Part shown: positions 48,458-58,549 of the stretch, piece after piece
How positions within the stretch are numbered: the stretch's first letter is position 1
How the letters are laid out: every line of letters begins with the position of its first letter
Origin: Photobacterium arenosum
GTDB lineage: Bacteria; Pseudomonadota; Gammaproteobacteria; Enterobacterales; Vibrionaceae
DNA: 64,000 nt
Direction of reading: 5' to 3'
Assembly: GCF_014841115.1 (NCBI RefSeq)
Contig: NZ_JACYTP010000002.1
Span: 1-64,000, forward strand
The notes under the pieces: model-generated
The model's database searches: none
Told to the model about the DNA's origin: nothing
Seen by the model: only the letters and a program-made list of their open reading frames with translations
Translations under genes and position numbers: made by a program

Positions 48458-48532
48458 TGGCAGGGCTACCTGGATTCGAACCAGGGAATGGCGGCATCAA
48501 AAGCCGCTGCCTTACCGCTTGGCGATAGCCCT
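48458..48532 (-). tRNA. tRNA-Gln (TTG), copy 2
   Basis: A 75-base tRNA identical to Gln copy 1 (cattccc type). Confidence 0.97.
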
Positions 48533-48587
48533 GCTGGTGATCTTTTCAGATCTAAGTTGTGTTAACTTTCACTCACAACTAAAAAGT

Positions 48588-48674
48588 TGGTGCGGAGGGA
48601 GAGACTTGAACTCTCACGTCCTTGCGGACACTAGCACCTGAAGCTAGCGCGTCTACCAATTCCGCCACCACCGC
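48588..48674 (-). tRNA. tRNA-Leu (CAG), copy 3
   Basis: An 87-base tRNA with the gtcc/ggac variable-arm stem. Confidence 0.97.
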
Positions 48675-48740
48675 ACGTGGTATTTCGTTTGCAATATAAC
48701 TCTGTATCACAGCACCGGCTGACACCCATACTGTAAAATT

Positions 48741-48815
48741 TGGCAGGGCTACCTGGATTCGAACCAGGGAATGGCGGCATCAAAAGCCGCTGCCTTACCG
48801 CTTGGCGATAGCCCT
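48741..48815 (-). tRNA. tRNA-Gln (TTG), copy 3
   Basis: A 75-base tRNA of the cattccc type. Only four bases separate it from the upstream tRNA-Leu (TAG), so the two must be cut apart during processing. Confidence 0.97.
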
Positions 48816-48819
48816 AAAA

Positions 48820-48904
48820 TGGTGCGGAAGGAGAGACTTGAACTCTCACACCTTGCGGCGCCAGAACCTAAATCTGGTGCGTCTACCAATTTCGCCACTT
48901 CCGC
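48820..48904 (-). tRNA. tRNA-Leu (TAG), copy 1
   Basis: An 85-base class II tRNA, anticodon TAG in gatttaggtt, acceptor gcggaag/cttccgc, encoded CCA. It reads CUA and other CUN codons by wobble. Confidence 0.97.
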
Positions 48905-48938
48905 AAATTGTTTGATGTGTAAACATCTGAAAAGTCAC

Positions 48939-49025
48939 TGGTGCGGAGGGAGAGACTTGAACTCTCACGTCCTTGCGGACACTAGCACCTGAAGCTAGCG
49001 CGTCTACCAATTCCGCCACCACCGC
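48939..49025 (-). tRNA. tRNA-Leu (CAG), copy 4
   Basis: An 87-base tRNA with the gtcc/ggac variable-arm stem. Confidence 0.97.
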
Positions 49026-49110
49026 ATGTGTGACTTTTCTTTCAGGGTGAAATTCACCCGGGTCCCTTGTTACAGGGGAGATTCCGACACATTTATCGAA
49101 ACCTGAAACA

Positions 49111-49185
49111 TGGCAGGGCTACCTGGATTCGAACCAGGGGATGGCGGCATCAAAAGCCGCTGCCTTACCGCTTGGCGATAGCCCT
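49111..49185 (-). tRNA. tRNA-Gln (TTG), copy 4
   Basis: A 75-base tRNA of the second allele (catcccc before the T stem). The upstream tRNA-Leu (TAG) is three bases away. Confidence 0.97.
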
Positions 49186-49188
49186 AAA

Positions 49189-49273
49189 TGGTGCGGAAGG
49201 AGAGACTTGAACTCTCACACCTTGCGGCGCCAGAACCTAAATCTGGTGCGTCTACCAATTTCGCCACTTCCGC
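49189..49273 (-). tRNA. tRNA-Leu (TAG), copy 2
   Basis: An 85-base tRNA identical in sequence to the other two TAG copies. Confidence 0.97.
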
Positions 49274-49305
49274 AAATTCTCTGCCTGTCAAGGCAAGGAT
49301 GTCAT

Positions 49306-49392
49306 TGGTGCGGAGGGAGAGACTTGAACTCTCACGTCCTTGCGGACACTAGCACCTGAAGCTAGCGCGTCTACCAATTCCGCCACCACCGC
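49306..49392 (-). tRNA. tRNA-Leu (CAG), copy 5
   Basis: An 87-base tRNA with the gtcc/ggac variable-arm stem. Confidence 0.97.
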
Positions 49393-49428
49393 GTGGAATG
49401 ACATCTTTTTCTCACATTGTTGTGAGAT

Positions 49429-49505
49429 TGGTGGCTACGACGGGATTTGAACCTGTGACCCCATCATTATGAGTGATGTGCTCTAACCAACTGAGCTACG
49501 TAGCC
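49429..49505 (-). tRNA. tRNA-Met (CAT), elongator, copy 2
   Basis: A 77-base tRNA of the second Met allele: T loop ttcaaat instead of ttcgaat, a single purine change at about position 57. Confidence 0.96.
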
Positions 49506-49545
49506 ACTTTGTGTTAAACGCCGGCGTTGCCTACGTCAAGTAATG

Positions 49546-49620
49546 TGGCAGGGCTACCTGGATTCGAACCAGGGGATGGCGGCATCAAAAGCCGCTGCCT
49601 TACCGCTTGGCGATAGCCCT
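49546..49620 (-). tRNA. tRNA-Gln (TTG), copy 5
   Basis: A 75-base tRNA of the catcccc allele. Confidence 0.97.
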
Positions 49621-49698
49621 GCAGAATGTCACAAAGAATTGTGCAATTCAAGCAAGAAATGGTTACTTGTCCACTTCTTAACTGTTCACCTCAGAGAT

Positions 49699-49785
49699 TG
49701 GTGCGGAGGGAGAGACTTGAACTCTCACGCCCTTGCGGGCACTAGCACCTGAAGCTAGCGCGTCTACCAATTCCGCCACCACCGC
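49699..49785 (-). tRNA. tRNA-Leu (CAG), copy 6
   Basis: An 87-base tRNA with the gccc/gggc variable-arm stem, the same allele as copy 2. Confidence 0.97.
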
Positions 49786-49826
49786 AATACGCTGGGTGAA
49801 CCATTCATCGTCGAATGATGAATTTA

Positions 49827-49903
49827 TGGTGGCTACGACGGGATTTGAACCTGTGACCCCATCATTATGAGTGATGTGCTCTAACCAACTGAGCTACGTA
49901 GCC
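49827..49903 (-). tRNA. tRNA-Met (CAT), elongator, copy 3
   Basis: A 77-base tRNA with the ttcaaat T loop, as copy 2. Confidence 0.96.
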
Positions 49904-49948
49904 ATTCAATTTTTATAACGCCGACAAACATGTCCACGCTGAGTAAGA

Positions 49949-50023
49949 TGGCAGGGCTACCTGGATTCGAACCAGGGGATGGCGGCATCAAAAGCCGCTG
50001 CCTTACCGCTTGGCGATAGCCCT
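49949..50023 (-). tRNA. tRNA-Gln (TTG), copy 6
   Basis: A 75-base tRNA of the catcccc allele. Four bases separate it from the upstream tRNA-Leu (TAG). Confidence 0.97.
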
Positions 50024-50027
50024 AAAA

Positions 50028-50112
50028 TGGTGCGGAAGGAGAGACTTGAACTCTCACACCTTGCGGCGCCAGAACCTAAATCTGGTGCGTCTACCAATTT
50101 CGCCACTTCCGC
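50028..50112 (-). tRNA. tRNA-Leu (TAG), copy 3
   Basis: An 85-base tRNA, second gene of the transcript after tRNA-Met copy 4. Confidence 0.97.
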
Positions 50113-50149
50113 ATCTTACTGTTTTTTATCACCATTTCAAGTGGTGATA

Positions 50150-50226
50150 TGGTGGCTACGACGGGATTCGAACCTGTGACCCCATCATTATGAGTGATGT
50201 GCTCTAACCAACTGAGCTACGTAGCC
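50150..50226 (-). tRNA. tRNA-Met (CAT), elongator, copy 4
   Basis: A 77-base tRNA with the ttcgaat T loop. It is the first gene of the array, about 60 bases downstream of the promoter. In E. coli the related metT array also opens with tRNA-Met followed by tRNA-Leu and tRNA-Gln. Confidence 0.96.
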
Positions 50227-50292
50227 AACGTGTCCGAAACAGCCAGCGCAGGCGCTGTCCAATACAGGGTTGCTGTCTCGGGAACGGGGCGC

Positions 50293-50321
50293 ATTATGCG
50301 TATACCAGCTTTGAGCGTCAA
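50293..50321 (-). promoter_or_regulatory. Promoter of the tRNA array with G+C-rich discriminator
   Basis: The minus strand has TTGACG (50316-50321) and CATAAT (50293-50298) separated by 17 bases, then the discriminator GCGCCCC. Such a discriminator is the mark of stable-RNA promoters inhibited by ppGpp and DksA. No other promoter is needed for the 19 genes. Confidence 0.85.
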
Positions 50322-50443
50322 TAGTTTTTTTAATTATCCCCGTAAAATCTGCCTGTTCGATGGTTATTTGGACGAAATGGCCGAATGCCATGCTAGATGT
50401 GTGATTTCAAGGGTAAAAAAGAAGTAAGCGGGACAGTGAAAAT

Positions 50444-50472
50444 AAAAAAGCCGGCAGAAGCCGGCCCTTTAT
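50444..50472 (-). terminator. Terminator of ychF
   Basis: The stem ggccggctt/agccggc is followed on the minus strand by a run of Ts (ttttttatttt). It lies 30 bases after the ychF stop. Confidence 0.85.
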
Positions 50473-50502
50473 CAGATGTTTTGCAGAGGTTTTGACTTCA
50501 AG

Positions 50503-51594
50503 TTATACATTGAAGCGGAAGTGGACGACGTCGCCATCTTTAACGATGTAATCTTTACCTTCCAGACGCCACTTACCGGCTTCTTTCGCGCCGTTTTCAC
50601 CGTTAAACTCGATGAAGTGCTCATAACCGACTACTTCGGCACGGATAAAGCCTTTTTCAAAGTCGGTGTGGATCTTACCGGCAGCCTGAGGTGCGGTTGC
50701 ACCAATAGGGATAGTCCAGGCGCGAACTTCTTTGACACCTGCCGTGAAGTAAGTCTGCAGATTCAGCAGTTCGTAGCCCGATCGGATAACACGGTTCAGG
50801 CCCGGCTCTTCAATGCCCAGATCTGCCAGAAACTCTTCACGATCCGCATCATCCAGTTCAGCAATTTCAGACTCGATAGCCGCACAGACTGGCACAACAA
50901 CGGCGTTTTCTTTGCTGGCGTGCTCAGTCACCATATCCAGGAACGGATTGCCTTCAAAACCGTCTTCGCTGACGTTCGCGATATACATGGTCGGTTTCAG
51001 AGTCAGGAAGTTCAGGTAATCAATCGCGGCTTTTTCTTCTTTGGCCAGCTCGACTGAACGTGCCATGCCGCCTTCAGTCAGTGTTGGCAGCATTTTTTCC
51101 AGCACTGTGATTTCGAATTTGGCTTCTTTATCACCGCCTTTGGCGCGTTTGGCCTGGCGCTGAATGGCACGCTCACAGGTGTCCAGATCTGCCAGAGCCA
51201 GTTCCAAATTGATGATTTCGATGTCTGCTAATGGGTTGATCTTGCCCGCAACGTGCACGATATTGTCGTTTTCGAAGCAGCGAACAACGTGGCCAATCGC
51301 ATCGGTTTCACGGATGTTGGCCAGGAATTTGTTACCCAGACCTTCACCTTTGGATGCACCGGCAACCAGACCGGCGATATCCACGAATTCCATAGTGGTA
51401 GGCAGGATACGTTCCGGGTTGACGATGGCAGCCAGCTTATCCAGACGCAGATCCGGTACAGGAACCACACCCGTGTTCGGCTCAATAGTACAGAACGGGA
51501 AGTTAGCGGCTTCGATACCCGCTTTTGTCAACGCATTGAAAAGTGTGGATTTACCTACGTTCGGCAGGCCCACGATACCACATTTAAAACCCAT
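50503..51594 (-). CDS. ychF: Ribosome-binding ATPase YchF (OLA1 type)
   Basis: A 363-residue Obg-like P-loop protein that prefers ATP to GTP and binds ribosomes. [18 protein letters not shown] is the P loop (about 8-25). The guanine-specificity motif NKxD is replaced, in the YIANVSED region, by the NxxE type found in YchF proteins. The C-terminal TGS domain (about 280-363) is present. The start is [11 protein letters not shown] (51594); the longer frame adds 13 unmatched residues. Length equals the E. coli protein. Confidence 0.97.
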   Translation of the reverse strand: MGFKCGIVGLPNVGKSTLFNALTKAGIEAANFPFCTIEPNTGVVPVPDLRLDKLAAIVNPERILPTTMEFVDIAGLVAGASKGEGLGNKFLANIRETDAIGHVVRCFENDNIVHVAGKINPLADIEIINLELALADLDTCERAIQRQAKRAKGGDKEAKFEITVLEKMLPTLTEGGMARSVELAKEEKAAIDYLNFLTLKPTMYIANVSEDGFEGNPFLDMVTEHASKENAVVVPVCAAIESEIAELDDADREEFLADLGIEEPGLNRVIRSGYELLNLQTYFTAGVKEVRAWTIPIGATAPQAAGKIHTDFEKGFIRAEVVGYEHFIEFNGENGAKEAGKWRLEGKDYIVKDGDVVHFRFNV

Positions 51595-51664
51595 GGCTTG
51601 AAACCCTTTAGTGATGTTTCCGGCATCCGGCATAGTGCGGGATGATGAAAAAGTCTGTATTAAC

Positions 51665-52255
51665 TTATTCGGCTTTGAATGAATGTAGCCGGTTTTGCGC
51701 CTTGGTCAGGCCGTCTTTCAGCCAGATATCAAGACAGCGAACGGATTCGTCTACTGCAGCGTCAATCTGAGATTGTTCGCTGGCGGGGGCTTTACCCAAT
51801 ACGAAGCCAGTCACTTTATTTTTGTCGCCGGGATGACCAATGCCCACCCGAAGACGGTAAAAGCTTTTGTTGTTACTCAGTTTGCTGATGATATCCCTTA
51901 ACCCGTTATGGCCACCGTGACCGCCGCCTTGTTTGAACTTGGCGACGCCTGGGGGCAGATCCAGCTCATCATGGGCGACCAGAATTTCTTCCGGGGTGAT
52001 CTGAAAAAAATTCGCCAGTGCCGAAACGGATTTACCAGACAGGTTCATAAAGGTGGTGGGGATCAGTAAACGCAGATCATCACCATTCAGCTGGATCCTG
52101 CCGGTTAAACCAAAATATTTGGGATCGTTTTTGAGGCTGATGTTGTGGATCCGTGCCAACTCTTCCACGACCCAGGCCCCCGCATTGTGGCGTGTTTTGG
52201 CATATTCCGGACCTGGATTTGCCAGGCCAACCAGTAAACGGATTTTTTGACTCAC
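51665..52255 (-). CDS. pth: Peptidyl-tRNA hydrolase
   Basis: A 196-residue enzyme that releases stalled peptidyl-tRNA by cleaving the ester bond. The catalytic His lies in [16 protein letters not shown] (about residue 22). Other active-site residues are in [12 protein letters not shown] and the Asp of [11 protein letters not shown]. The [12 protein letters not shown] segment is conserved. It precedes ychF on the same strand, as in E. coli. Confidence 0.97.
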   Translation of the reverse strand: MSQKIRLLVGLANPGPEYAKTRHNAGAWVVEELARIHNISLKNDPKYFGLTGRIQLNGDDLRLLIPTTFMNLSGKSVSALANFFQITPEEILVAHDELDLPPGVAKFKQGGGHGGHNGLRDIISKLSNNKSFYRLRVGIGHPGDKNKVTGFVLGKAPASEQSQIDAAVDESVRCLDIWLKDGLTKAQNRLHSFKAE

Positions 52256-52325
52256 GCTGGTCTCTCTATGTCATCGGGATCAAATCGCGCGCTATGTTAA
52301 CATTGCTGCAGAGATAAATAAAAAC

Positions 52326-52356
52326 AAACACGCCCCGCACAGGGCGGGGCGTGTTG
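52326..52356 (-). terminator. Terminator of prs
   Basis: The stem acacgccccgc/gcggggcgtgt with a short loop is followed on the minus strand by ttgttttt. It lies about 25 bases after the prs stop and separates prs from pth. Confidence 0.88.
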
Positions 52357-52380
52357 ACTGTCATCGCGTTTACTGAGCTA

Positions 52381-53328
52381 TCAGTGCTCGAACATCGCAG
52401 AGATAGACTCTTCATTGCTGATGCGGCGAATGGCTTCAGCCAGCATGCCTGACAGAGTAAGAACAGAGACTTTGCCTGTATCCAGCATTGCCTGAGACAG
52501 TGGGATAGAGTCAGTGACGATCACTTCATCAATCACAGAGTTTTTGATATTTTCCGGCGCGTTGCCTGAGAATACCGGGTGTGTTGCGTAAGCGAATACA
52601 CGTTTAGCACCACGCTCTTTCAGTGCTTCGGCAGCTTTACACAGGGTGCCGCCGGTATCGATCATGTCATCAACAATGATGCAGTCACGGCCTTCAACAT
52701 CGCCAATCAGGTGCATAACCTGTGACACATTGGCGCGTGGGCGACGCTTGTCGATGATAGCAATATCTGTGTCATCCATCAGTTTGGCCGTTGCACGAGC
52801 ACGGACTACACCACCGATGTCTGGAGAAACGACGACTGGATCTTGCAGCTCTTTTGCCAGCATGTCTTCCAGCAGAACGGGCGAACCAAAGATGTTGTCT
52901 ACCGGCACATCAAAGAAGCCCTGGATTTGCTCGGCATGCAGATCGACAGTCAGCACACGGTCAACACCCACATTGGACAGGAAATCAGCAACAACTTTCG
53001 CTGTAATAGGCACACGAGCAGAACGGACGCGACGGTCTTGGCGGGCATAGCCAAAGTAAGGGATAACCGCTGTGATACGACCAGCAGAAGCGCGGCGCAG
53101 TGCGTCGATCATAACGACCAGTTCGATCAGGTTATCGTTGGTTGGGGCGCAAGTCGATTGAATGATAAAGACGTCGCTGCCGCGAACGTTTTCATTAATC
53201 TGAACACAGACTTCACCATCGGAGAAACGGTTCACTGTCGCGTCTCCAAGTGAAATGTAAAGACGGTCAGCGATGCGTTGGGCTAGCTCTGGTGTAGCGT
53301 TACCAGCAAACAGCTTCATATCAGGCAC
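52381..53328 (-). CDS. prs: Ribose-phosphate pyrophosphokinase
   Basis: A 315-residue PRPP synthetase that supplies PRPP to PurN/PurM, Upp and histidine and NAD synthesis. The ATP-binding segment [32 protein letters not shown] and the PRPP signature [19 protein letters not shown] are nearly identical to E. coli. I take the GTG at 53328 ([15 protein letters not shown]) because it has gagg at a proper distance and gives exactly the E. coli length and N-terminus. The longer frame to 53352 has no support. It follows ispE in the lolB-ispE-prs operon. Confidence 0.96.
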   Translation of the reverse strand: MPDMKLFAGNATPELAQRIADRLYISLGDATVNRFSDGEVCVQINENVRGSDVFIIQSTCAPTNDNLIELVVMIDALRRASAGRITAVIPYFGYARQDRRVRSARVPITAKVVADFLSNVGVDRVLTVDLHAEQIQGFFDVPVDNIFGSPVLLEDMLAKELQDPVVVSPDIGGVVRARATAKLMDDTDIAIIDKRRPRANVSQVMHLIGDVEGRDCIIVDDMIDTGGTLCKAAEALKERGAKRVFAYATHPVFSGNAPENIKNSVIDEVIVTDSIPLSQAMLDTGKVSVLTLSGMLAEAIRRISNEESISAMFEH

Positions 53329-53359
53329 GGGGTAAACCTCAATTGCGTCCAAGTTGTAT

Positions 53360-54223
53360 TTACTGACTTTCCGCAGTATGTCCGCTCAGGGCGGTCATCA
53401 AAGGTGAATGATTCACCCCTTTGGCGACAAAACCTTGGAGCCAGTCGGGTAATTTTTTCAGGGTTGCAGTAGCCGCTTGCTGAGAGCTAAATTCAGCAAA
53501 AACACAAGCGCCAGTGCCGGTCAATCTCGACGGCGCGTATTCTAACAGCCACGAAAGCGCCTTATCAACCTCAGGGTAAATTCTTCTGACTATTTTTTCG
53601 CAATCGTTTTCGTAATTGCCGGCTAATAACACAGATAAAGGCCGTATTGGTGTGTTTCGGGTTAAGTCCGTCGCAGTGAAGATATCTGCGGTTGCAATGG
53701 CAACATCAGGCTTGGCGACCAGATACCATTTCTCTTCTGGTTGAGCGGGTTGAAGCTTTTCGCCGATCCCTTCGGCAAAGGCACTAAAACCACGGACAAA
53801 CACGGGCACATCTGCCCCCAGCGTCAAGCCAATCTCGGCCAACTCGTCAGCGCTTAGTCCGGTTTGCCACAAATAGTTTAATGCGACCAAAGTTGTCGCC
53901 GCATTCGATGAACCGCCGCCCAGACCACCACCCATAGGTAAAATCTTTTGGATGTTGATATCTGCTCCGGCCTGCAGACCGGCTTTTTTGCGCAGGGCAT
54001 CTGCGGCGCGGTAAATCAGATTTTGCGCTAATGGTACGCCTTCGATGGCCGGACTCAGGGTTATCTGATTGTCGGCTCGCGCCGTTATGGTCAAGGTATC
54101 ACCGTAATCTAAAAACTGAAACAGGGTTTGCAGTTCATGATAACCGTCCGGACGTTGCCCTGTGATGTAGAGAAACAGATTAAGTTTAGCGGGTGCTGGC
54201 CAGCTTGTAGTGTGTGTGATCAT
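53360..54223 (-). CDS. ispE: 4-diphosphocytidyl-2-C-methyl-D-erythritol kinase
   Basis: A 287-residue GHMP kinase of the MEP isoprenoid pathway. The phosphate-binding motif is [18 protein letters not shown], and [15 protein letters not shown] is the conserved start. The ATG at 54223 ([15 protein letters not shown]) is preferred. An in-frame TTG at 54241, adjacent to the lolB stop, would extend it by six residues. It lies between lolB and prs as in E. coli. Confidence 0.94.
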   Translation of the reverse strand: MITHTTSWPAPAKLNLFLYITGQRPDGYHELQTLFQFLDYGDTLTITARADNQITLSPAIEGVPLAQNLIYRAADALRKKAGLQAGADINIQKILPMGGGLGGGSSNAATTLVALNYLWQTGLSADELAEIGLTLGADVPVFVRGFSAFAEGIGEKLQPAQPEEKWYLVAKPDVAIATADIFTATDLTRNTPIRPLSVLLAGNYENDCEKIVRRIYPEVDKALSWLLEYAPSRLTGTGACVFAEFSSQQAATATLKKLPDWLQGFVAKGVNHSPLMTALSGHTAESQ

Positions 54224-54241
54224 TTTTTGAATGCGCGTCAA

Positions 54242-54907
54242 TTATTTTTGGGTTTGCCAACGGTTGATTATCAGGGTAACTCGCTGTTTGCCTTGCGAAA
54301 GGACTAACCGGGAAGGCAAAGCGGGCGACGTTGTTTCATCATAGGCGTTATAGTCCAGTTGCCATCGCTGATTACCCACTTGTTTGACTAAGTAAGCCAC
54401 GCGGTTTTCTGCATTTAACTGATAGGTATCTGCGCCTGTTGGCAGGCCGAGCAGCCAGTCCCGCATCTGGTTAACGGGTAAGGCAATATTGGTCAGAGAT
54501 AAGACCAGCTGAGCCGCATCGCTGCCCTGATGGCGTTGGCCTTCATTATCAATCAGCACCGCACGTCCGGGTTGGGTGTCCAGTTTCAGCAATGTGGTGC
54601 CGAGAAAGTTAGTCAGCAGCAGATGATCGGCACCAGGATCGGTTTTCCAGTTCAGGTTAGCACTGAAACGTTGCGCCGGGCTGATGTAGCCCAGCTTGCC
54701 TGTTGCCTGATAGGCAGTGACTGCGGACAATGCTTGCCTGTGGCTGTTCCAGTCGGTGACTTTACCCGTGTGCGGCGTCGTGGTACAGCCTGCTACCCAC
54801 AGAGCCAGCAAGGCCAGAAGTTGTGTTTTATGCTGCTGACATTTTCGCGCCAAGATAGGCGGTAACTGAAACGAGAACAGAAAAAGAGGCGCAAACGCCA
54901 TTCGCAT
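54242..54907 (-). CDS. lolB: Outer-membrane lipoprotein insertase LolB
   Basis: A 221-residue lipoprotein that receives lipoproteins from LolA and inserts them into the outer membrane. The lipobox is WVAGC, which places the lipidated Cys near residue 41. That leaves an unusually long leader (about 40 residues with two hydrophobic patches), so the true start may lie inside it, although no good alternative ATG is visible. The beta-rich body includes LLTNFLGTTLLKLDTQPGRAVLID. It is the first gene of lolB-ispE-prs and divergent from hemA. Confidence 0.88.
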   Translation of the reverse strand: MRMAFAPLFLFSFQLPPILARKCQQHKTQLLALLALWVAGCTTTPHTGKVTDWNSHRQALSAVTAYQATGKLGYISPAQRFSANLNWKTDPGADHLLLTNFLGTTLLKLDTQPGRAVLIDNEGQRHQGSDAAQLVLSLTNIALPVNQMRDWLLGLPTGADTYQLNAENRVAYLVKQVGNQRWQLDYNAYDETTSPALPSRLVLSQGKQRVTLIINRWQTQK

Positions 54908-55197
54908 AACATGTCCTTATTCGACAGGTAAGTGAATAATGTGAAAGTAAAAGAATAATAGCATGACTTGTCTGATGAAATCTCTTTCATGAACGAACGG
55001 CGGAATCAGTAAGGGGAAGCAAACTGATTCATGACATTTCCGGTATTTGTCTGTAAAGTCAGGATTTGTTTTGACGTCAGCGCGATAAAATGATGCGCTG
55101 GCAGACAGAATCGAGTCATATCCTTTTATTACGCAGGGTCATCAAGTAAAATGACCTGCTGGATCTTTATCATCGGGTAGTAGGTAACACCATCTCC

Positions 55198-56472
55198 ATG
55201 ACCTTGCTTGCATTAGGAATCAATCACAAAACAGCGTCTGTAGACCTGCGCGAGCGTGTTGCCTTTTCGCCGGAAAAACTGACCGAAGCCTTGCAGACTC
55301 TGGCTCAGCATCCGGAAGTCAACAGTGGTGTGATCGTCTCTACCTGCAACCGTACTGAGATCTATTGTGATGTCAGTCACAGCGGGCCAGGTGTGATGAT
55401 TGATTGGTTCAGCCGCTTTCATAATCTGTCAGCGGAAGAGCTGATGTCCAGCCTCTATTTCCACGAAGAACAGGCCGCGGTGCGTCACTTGATGCGGGTG
55501 GCATGTGGTCTGGATTCACTGGTGTTAGGTGAGCCGCAGATTCTGGGACAGGTCAAGCAGTCCTATTCTGAATCCCGCGATCATGACACTATGGATGGCA
55601 TGCTGGAGAAACTGTTCCAGAAAGCCTTTTCAGTGGCAAAGCGCGTCAGAACCGAAACGGATATCGGTGGCAATGCGGTGTCGGTTGCCTTTGCCGCCTG
55701 CACCCTGGCCAAACAGATTTTTGAGTCGATGAGCGAGGCAAGAGTGCTGCTTATCGGCGCCGGTGAGACCACAGAGCTGGTAGCCCGGCACATGGTTGAA
55801 CACGGTTGCCGCAGTCTGATGATAGCCAACCGCACCCCGGAGCGTGCTCAGGTGCTGGCTGATGAATTTGGCGCTGAAGTTATTAGTTTGCCGGAGATTC
55901 CGGACCATATTCATAATGCAGATATCATTATCAGTGCAACGGCGAGTCCTCTGCCGATTGTGGGCAAAGGAATGGTTGAGAAAGCGCTGAAAAAGCGCCG
56001 TCATCAACCCATGTTGCTGGTCGATATTGCTGTACCCAGGGATATCGAAGCTGAGGTCGGCGAGCTTGATGACGCCTATTTATATTCAGTGGACGATTTG
56101 GAAAGTATTGTTGAACGCAATCGCGAGCAGCGAAAAGTGGCGGCGATCCAGGCAGAAGCGATAGTCAGTGAAGAAAGTGCCGCATTCATGCGCTGGTTAC
56201 GCTCACTGGAAGCGGTAGACAGTATCCGCCAGTACCGTTGTTACGCCGATGACATTAAAAATGATTTACTGAGCCGCAGCCTGCAAGCGCTGGCTAACGG
56301 CAGTGCACCGGAAAAAGTGCTGGCAGAGCTCAGCAACCGTTTGACGAATAAGCTCATTCATGCGCCGACCAAGGCCATGCAGCAAGCCGCCCATGATGGC
56401 GAGCCTGAAAAACTGGCCCTTATTCGTGAAACGCTTGGCTTAGGTGCATTGAAAGACCAGTCGGCTGACTGA
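55198..56472 (+). CDS. hemA: Glutamyl-tRNA reductase
   Basis: A 424-residue enzyme that reduces glutamyl-tRNA to glutamate-1-semialdehyde, the first step of heme synthesis by the C5 pathway. The catalytic Cys lies in [13 protein letters not shown] (about residue 50). The NADPH-binding domain starts at [17 protein letters not shown], and the dimerisation domain fills the C-terminus. It opens the hemA-prfA-prmC run. The 290-base gap to lolB shows no gene and no clear promoter. Confidence 0.97.
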   Translation: MTLLALGINHKTASVDLRERVAFSPEKLTEALQTLAQHPEVNSGVIVSTCNRTEIYCDVSHSGPGVMIDWFSRFHNLSAEELMSSLYFHEEQAAVRHLMRVACGLDSLVLGEPQILGQVKQSYSESRDHDTMDGMLEKLFQKAFSVAKRVRTETDIGGNAVSVAFAACTLAKQIFESMSEARVLLIGAGETTELVARHMVEHGCRSLMIANRTPERAQVLADEFGAEVISLPEIPDHIHNADIIISATASPLPIVGKGMVEKALKKRRHQPMLLVDIAVPRDIEAEVGELDDAYLYSVDDLESIVERNREQRKVAAIQAEAIVSEESAAFMRWLRSLEAVDSIRQYRCYADDIKNDLLSRSLQALANGSAPEKVLAELSNRLTNKLIHAPTKAMQQAAHDGEPEKLALIRETLGLGALKDQSAD

Positions 56473-56565
56473 CTCAGCGTTTTTCACATGCATTAATTTT
56501 TATGATCGCGCCTTGCCGAACCGGTTTAAGGCGGATCCTTGTTAGGATCTGATGTTGTACACATG

Positions 56566-57654
56566 ATGAAACCGTCCATTTTAGCGAAATTAGAATCCCT
56601 GGTTGAACGCCACGAGGAAGTGCAGCATTTGCTGGGTGATGCCACTATCATTGCCAATCAGGATAAATTCCGGGCTTTGTCTCGTGAATATTCGCAGCTA
56701 GAGGAAGTGAGTCAGTGTTTTCGTGCTTACCAGCAGGTGCTGACTGATCTGGAAACCGCGGAAGAAATGGCCGGGGAAGAGGATCCTGAATTGCGCGAAA
56801 TGGCGCAGGAAGAAATCAAGCAGGCGAAAGAGACTATCGAGCGTCTGGAAGACGAGTTGCAGGTTTTGCTGCTGCCCAAAGATCCCAATGACGAGCGCAA
56901 CTGTTTCATCGAAATCCGCGCCGGTGCTGGCGGTGATGAAGCCGGTATTTTCGCCGGTGATTTGTTCCGCATGTACAGCAAATTTGCTGAAAGCCGCCGC
57001 TGGCGGGTGGAAGTGATGAGCTCGAATCAGGCTGAACACGGTGGCTATAAAGAAATGATCGCCAAGATCAGCGGGGAAGGAGCTTACGGTATTCTGAAAT
57101 TTGAGTCAGGCGGACATCGTGTTCAACGTGTTCCCGCGACGGAATCCCAGGGCCGTGTTCATACTTCTGCCTGTACTGTGGCAATTTTACCTGAAATCCC
57201 GGAAGCGGAAATCCCGGAAATTAATGCCGGTGATTTGAAAATTGATACTTTCCGCGCCTCCGGTGCCGGTGGTCAGCACGTTAACACCACGGATTCTGCC
57301 ATTCGTATTACCCACTTACCAACCGGCATTGTGGTTGAGTGTCAGGATGAGCGCTCGCAGCACAAAAACAAAGCGAAAGCCATGTCTGTGCTGGCGGCCC
57401 GTATTATCAAGGCCGAGGAAGAGAAGCGTCATGCTGAAGAAGCCAGCACAAGACGTAACCTGCTGGGCTCTGGCGATCGCTCCGATCGCATTCGTACCTA
57501 TAACTATCCGCAAGGCCGGGTATCTGATCATAGGATCAACCTGACCCTCTATCGCTTGAACGAAGTGATGGAAGGCGAGCTGGAAAGCCTGATTGATCCT
57601 GTTGTGCAGGAACACCAGGCGGATTTGCTTGCTGCCATGGCTGATCAGCACTGA
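56566..57654 (+). CDS. prfA: Peptide chain release factor 1
   Basis: A 362-residue class I release factor for UAA and UAG codons. The catalytic GGQ lies in [17 protein letters not shown], and the codon-recognition PxT motif is PATESQG. The start is [10 protein letters not shown] (56566), matching the family; a second ATG lies one codon before, and the frame opens ten codons earlier without a ribosome binding site. The stop overlaps the prmC start codon (TGATG), so the methylase of RF1 is coupled to it. Confidence 0.97.
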   Translation: MKPSILAKLESLVERHEEVQHLLGDATIIANQDKFRALSREYSQLEEVSQCFRAYQQVLTDLETAEEMAGEEDPELREMAQEEIKQAKETIERLEDELQVLLLPKDPNDERNCFIEIRAGAGGDEAGIFAGDLFRMYSKFAESRRWRVEVMSSNQAEHGGYKEMIAKISGEGAYGILKFESGGHRVQRVPATESQGRVHTSACTVAILPEIPEAEIPEINAGDLKIDTFRASGAGGQHVNTTDSAIRITHLPTGIVVECQDERSQHKNKAKAMSVLAARIIKAEEEKRHAEEASTRRNLLGSGDRSDRIRTYNYPQGRVSDHRINLTLYRLNEVMEGELESLIDPVVQEHQADLLAAMADQH

Positions 57655-58499
57655 TGAATCCCGCCATCGACGTTGCACTTAAGCAAGCGGTAACGCAACT
57701 GATGAACGCCGGCTCTGACAGTCCGCAGCTTGATGCTGCGGTCTTGTTGTGTCATGTGCTGGATAAGCCCCGCAGCTACCTGCTGACCTGGCCTGAAAAA
57801 GTGCTGACTGACGAGCAGTCCGCTGCGTTTTCAGCGCTGCTGGCGCGTCGTGAATCGGGCGAACCGGTCGCCTATATCACAGGTGAACGTGAGTTCTGGT
57901 CACTGCCGCTGAAAGTGGCGCCCCATACTTTGATCCCGCGTCCGGATACGGAACGACTGGTGGAAGCGGCGCTGGAGAAAATGCCTGCAGCGGCGTCGGT
58001 ACTTGATTTAGGTACGGGAACCGGGGCGATTGCTCTGTCTCTGGCCTCTGAGCGCCCGGATTGTCAGTTCACTGGCATCGACTTGCGCCCGGAAGCGGCG
58101 GCACTGGCGGAAGAAAATCGGCGTGCGTTGCAATTGCAGAATGTACGTATTTTATGCGGCAGTTGGTTTAATCCATTGCCGGAAAATGCACGTTTTGATG
58201 TTATTGTCAGCAACCCCCCTTATATTGATGCCAACGATCCGCATCTCGCAAGAGGGGATGTGCGATTCGAACCCCGAACCGCATTGGTCGCAGAAGACGC
58301 TGGCCTGGCGGACATTCGTCATATTTGTTCACAAAGCCGGACATTTTTAACGCCTGGTGGCTGGTTACTGCTGGAGCATGGCTATCAGCAGGGCGAGGCC
58401 GTACGGGGCATTTTTTCTAATTTAGGTTATCAACAAGTGATAACCGTTCAGGATTATGCAGGACAAGACAGGGTAAGCTTAGGCTGCTGGTCTGTCTGA
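57654..58499 (+). CDS. prmC: Release factor glutamine methyltransferase PrmC
   Basis: A 281-residue enzyme that methylates the GGQ glutamine of RF1 and RF2. The SAM-binding motif is VLDLGTGTGAIALSLAS, and the amide-methyltransferase NPPY motif is VIVSNPPYIDAND. The N-terminal helical domain binds the release factor. It overlaps prfA by one base. Confidence 0.97.
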   Translation: MNPAIDVALKQAVTQLMNAGSDSPQLDAAVLLCHVLDKPRSYLLTWPEKVLTDEQSAAFSALLARRESGEPVAYITGEREFWSLPLKVAPHTLIPRPDTERLVEAALEKMPAAASVLDLGTGTGAIALSLASERPDCQFTGIDLRPEAAALAEENRRALQLQNVRILCGSWFNPLPENARFDVIVSNPPYIDANDPHLARGDVRFEPRTALVAEDAGLADIRHICSQSRTFLTPGGWLLLEHGYQQGEAVRGIFSNLGYQQVITVQDYAGQDRVSLGCWSV

Positions 58500-58549
58500 G
58501 GCCGTCTGGCCATTCATGATTCGAAGGAAACGATAAAGAGAAAAACCAG

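Noticed and set aside
48390..50179. Several 60-80 codon plus-strand frames in the tRNA array, with a repeated start MAASKAAALPLGDSP
   Set aside because: They are translations of the antisense of tRNA-Gln and tRNA-Leu genes. The repetition comes from the tRNA copies.
47966..50226. Regularly spaced near-identical repeats suggesting a CRISPR array
   Set aside because: Each repeat is a complete tRNA of 75-87 bases with CCA and cloverleaf pairing. There is no short repeat-spacer pattern and no cas gene.
50476..51057. A 193-codon frame opposite ychF
   Set aside because: It is antisense to a certain core gene, with no ribosome binding site or protein signature.
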